From: Coriobacteriales bacterium
GTDB taxonomy: Bacteria > Actinomycetota > Coriobacteriia > Coriobacteriales > UBA8131
DNA length: 14,234 bases
Assembly: GCA_031286975.1 (NCBI GenBank)
Contig: JAITTM010000003.1
Coordinates: 1 to 14,234 of the forward strand
Direction of reading: 5' to 3'
In this document: piece by piece, positions 14,009 through 14,234 of the stretch
How positions within the stretch are numbered: the stretch's first letter is position 1
Layout: each line of letters starts with the position of its first letter
Made by a program: the position numbers and the translations under genes
The notes under the pieces: generated by a model
Told to the model about the DNA's origin: nothing
Seen by the model: the letters and a program-made list of their open reading frames with translations, nothing else
Databases searched by the model: none

Positions 14009-14234
14009 ATGATTACTCAAAAAGCCGTGTACCACAAGATTTCAGAATCAGCCAAATTGCTTGAAGTGTCTGTAGATACTATAAGGCGCTGGGAAAAAAT
14101 GGGATTGATAAAAGCATTCAGGAATGAAAACAATCACAGAGTTTTCTCAATAGATGAGCTAAAAAGGGTTCTGCAGAAAACAAATGGTACTCATTCTGAA
14201 AACAGATATAAGGTGCTCGTATCGGATAAACGCT
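14009..14234 (+). CDS. MerR-type HTH protein, N-terminus only; possible HTH-fused DNA cytosine methyltransferase
   Basis: The first 75 codons are visible and the frame runs off the window. AGGAGG at 13997-14002 precedes the ATG by 6 bases. Residues 8-56 are a MerR/excisionase-type winged HTH: YHKISESAKLLEVSVDTIRRW, then EKMGLIKAFRNENNHRVFSIDEL with the wing residues NHRVF. After a short polar linker the protein continues RYKVLVSDKR. I recall this HTH followed by such a strand at the head of some DNA (cytosine-5) methyltransferases, where the ELFAGAGG motif would come next; that part is outside the window, so the call is inference. An IS607-type serine recombinase has a similar HTH but would be expected to continue with a YARVSS-like motif, which is not seen here. 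The gene is much richer in A and T than its neighbours, a sign of horizontal transfer. Confidence 0.6.
   Translation, partial: MITQKAVYHKISESAKLLEVSVDTIRRWEKMGLIKAFRNENNHRVFSIDELKRVLQKTNGTHSENRYKVLVSDKR

Overview
This window looks like a chromosomal segment of a GC-rich actinobacterium. The best guess is the class Coriobacteriia (Olsenella/Collinsella/Eggerthella relatives). The clues are high third-position GC, the actinobacterial gene order Nif3-like / zinc-ribbon coiled coil / RNase HI, a tRNA with an encoded CCA end, and a remnant of a LuxR-type regulator of the membrane-anchored kind common in that class. No 16S or other phylogenetic marker is present, so this placement is inference.

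Positions 1-13639 form one dense, co-directional (+) block of metabolic and RNA-related housekeeping genes. In order: the 3' part of leuA, overlapping pncA (nicotinamidase) by 4 bp; after a 143-bp gap a DegV lipid-binding protein; a degenerate hydroxyisobutyrate-dehydrogenase-like protein with an Asp/Cys/His-rich tail; a NYN-LOTUS putative RNase; a long RlmKL 23S rRNA double methyltransferase; a 15-codon mini-ORF overlapping a YgjP-type zinc metallopeptidase; a Nif3-like protein; a coiled-coil zinc-ribbon protein; an in-frame RNase HI-QueD fusion; CoaBC with a 42-bp tandem repeat encoding a Gln/Pro-rich N-terminus; an independent tRNA-Pro(GGG) with candidate promoter and a clear terminator; and maf. 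Spacing from the dehydrogenase-like gene through coaBC is mostly -4 to +60 bp, suggesting one or two long transcripts. Several encoded proteins act on RNA or its modification (NYN, RlmKL, RNase HI, QueD).

Positions 13640-14234 differ. A C-terminal LuxR-type HTH fragment lies on the minus strand, tail to tail with maf. It has no start codon and its frame stops where the DNA turns AT-rich. An 18-bp imperfect inverted repeat and a good ribosome binding site follow, then the start of an AT-rich gene with a MerR-type HTH that runs off the window. This reads as the left edge of an acquired island that truncated a resident regulator. The gene may be the N-terminus of an HTH-fused DNA cytosine methyltransferase (inference).

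The most notable points are the RNase HI-QueD fusion with a possible internal start, the dehydrogenase-like pseudo-enzyme with a metal-binding-type tail next to an RNase gene, the recurrent low-complexity insertions in conserved proteins (RlmKL twice, Nif3-like, the RNase HI-QueD linker, the CoaBC N-terminus), and the island boundary at the right end. I see no CRISPR array, complete insertion sequence, rRNA or phage module.
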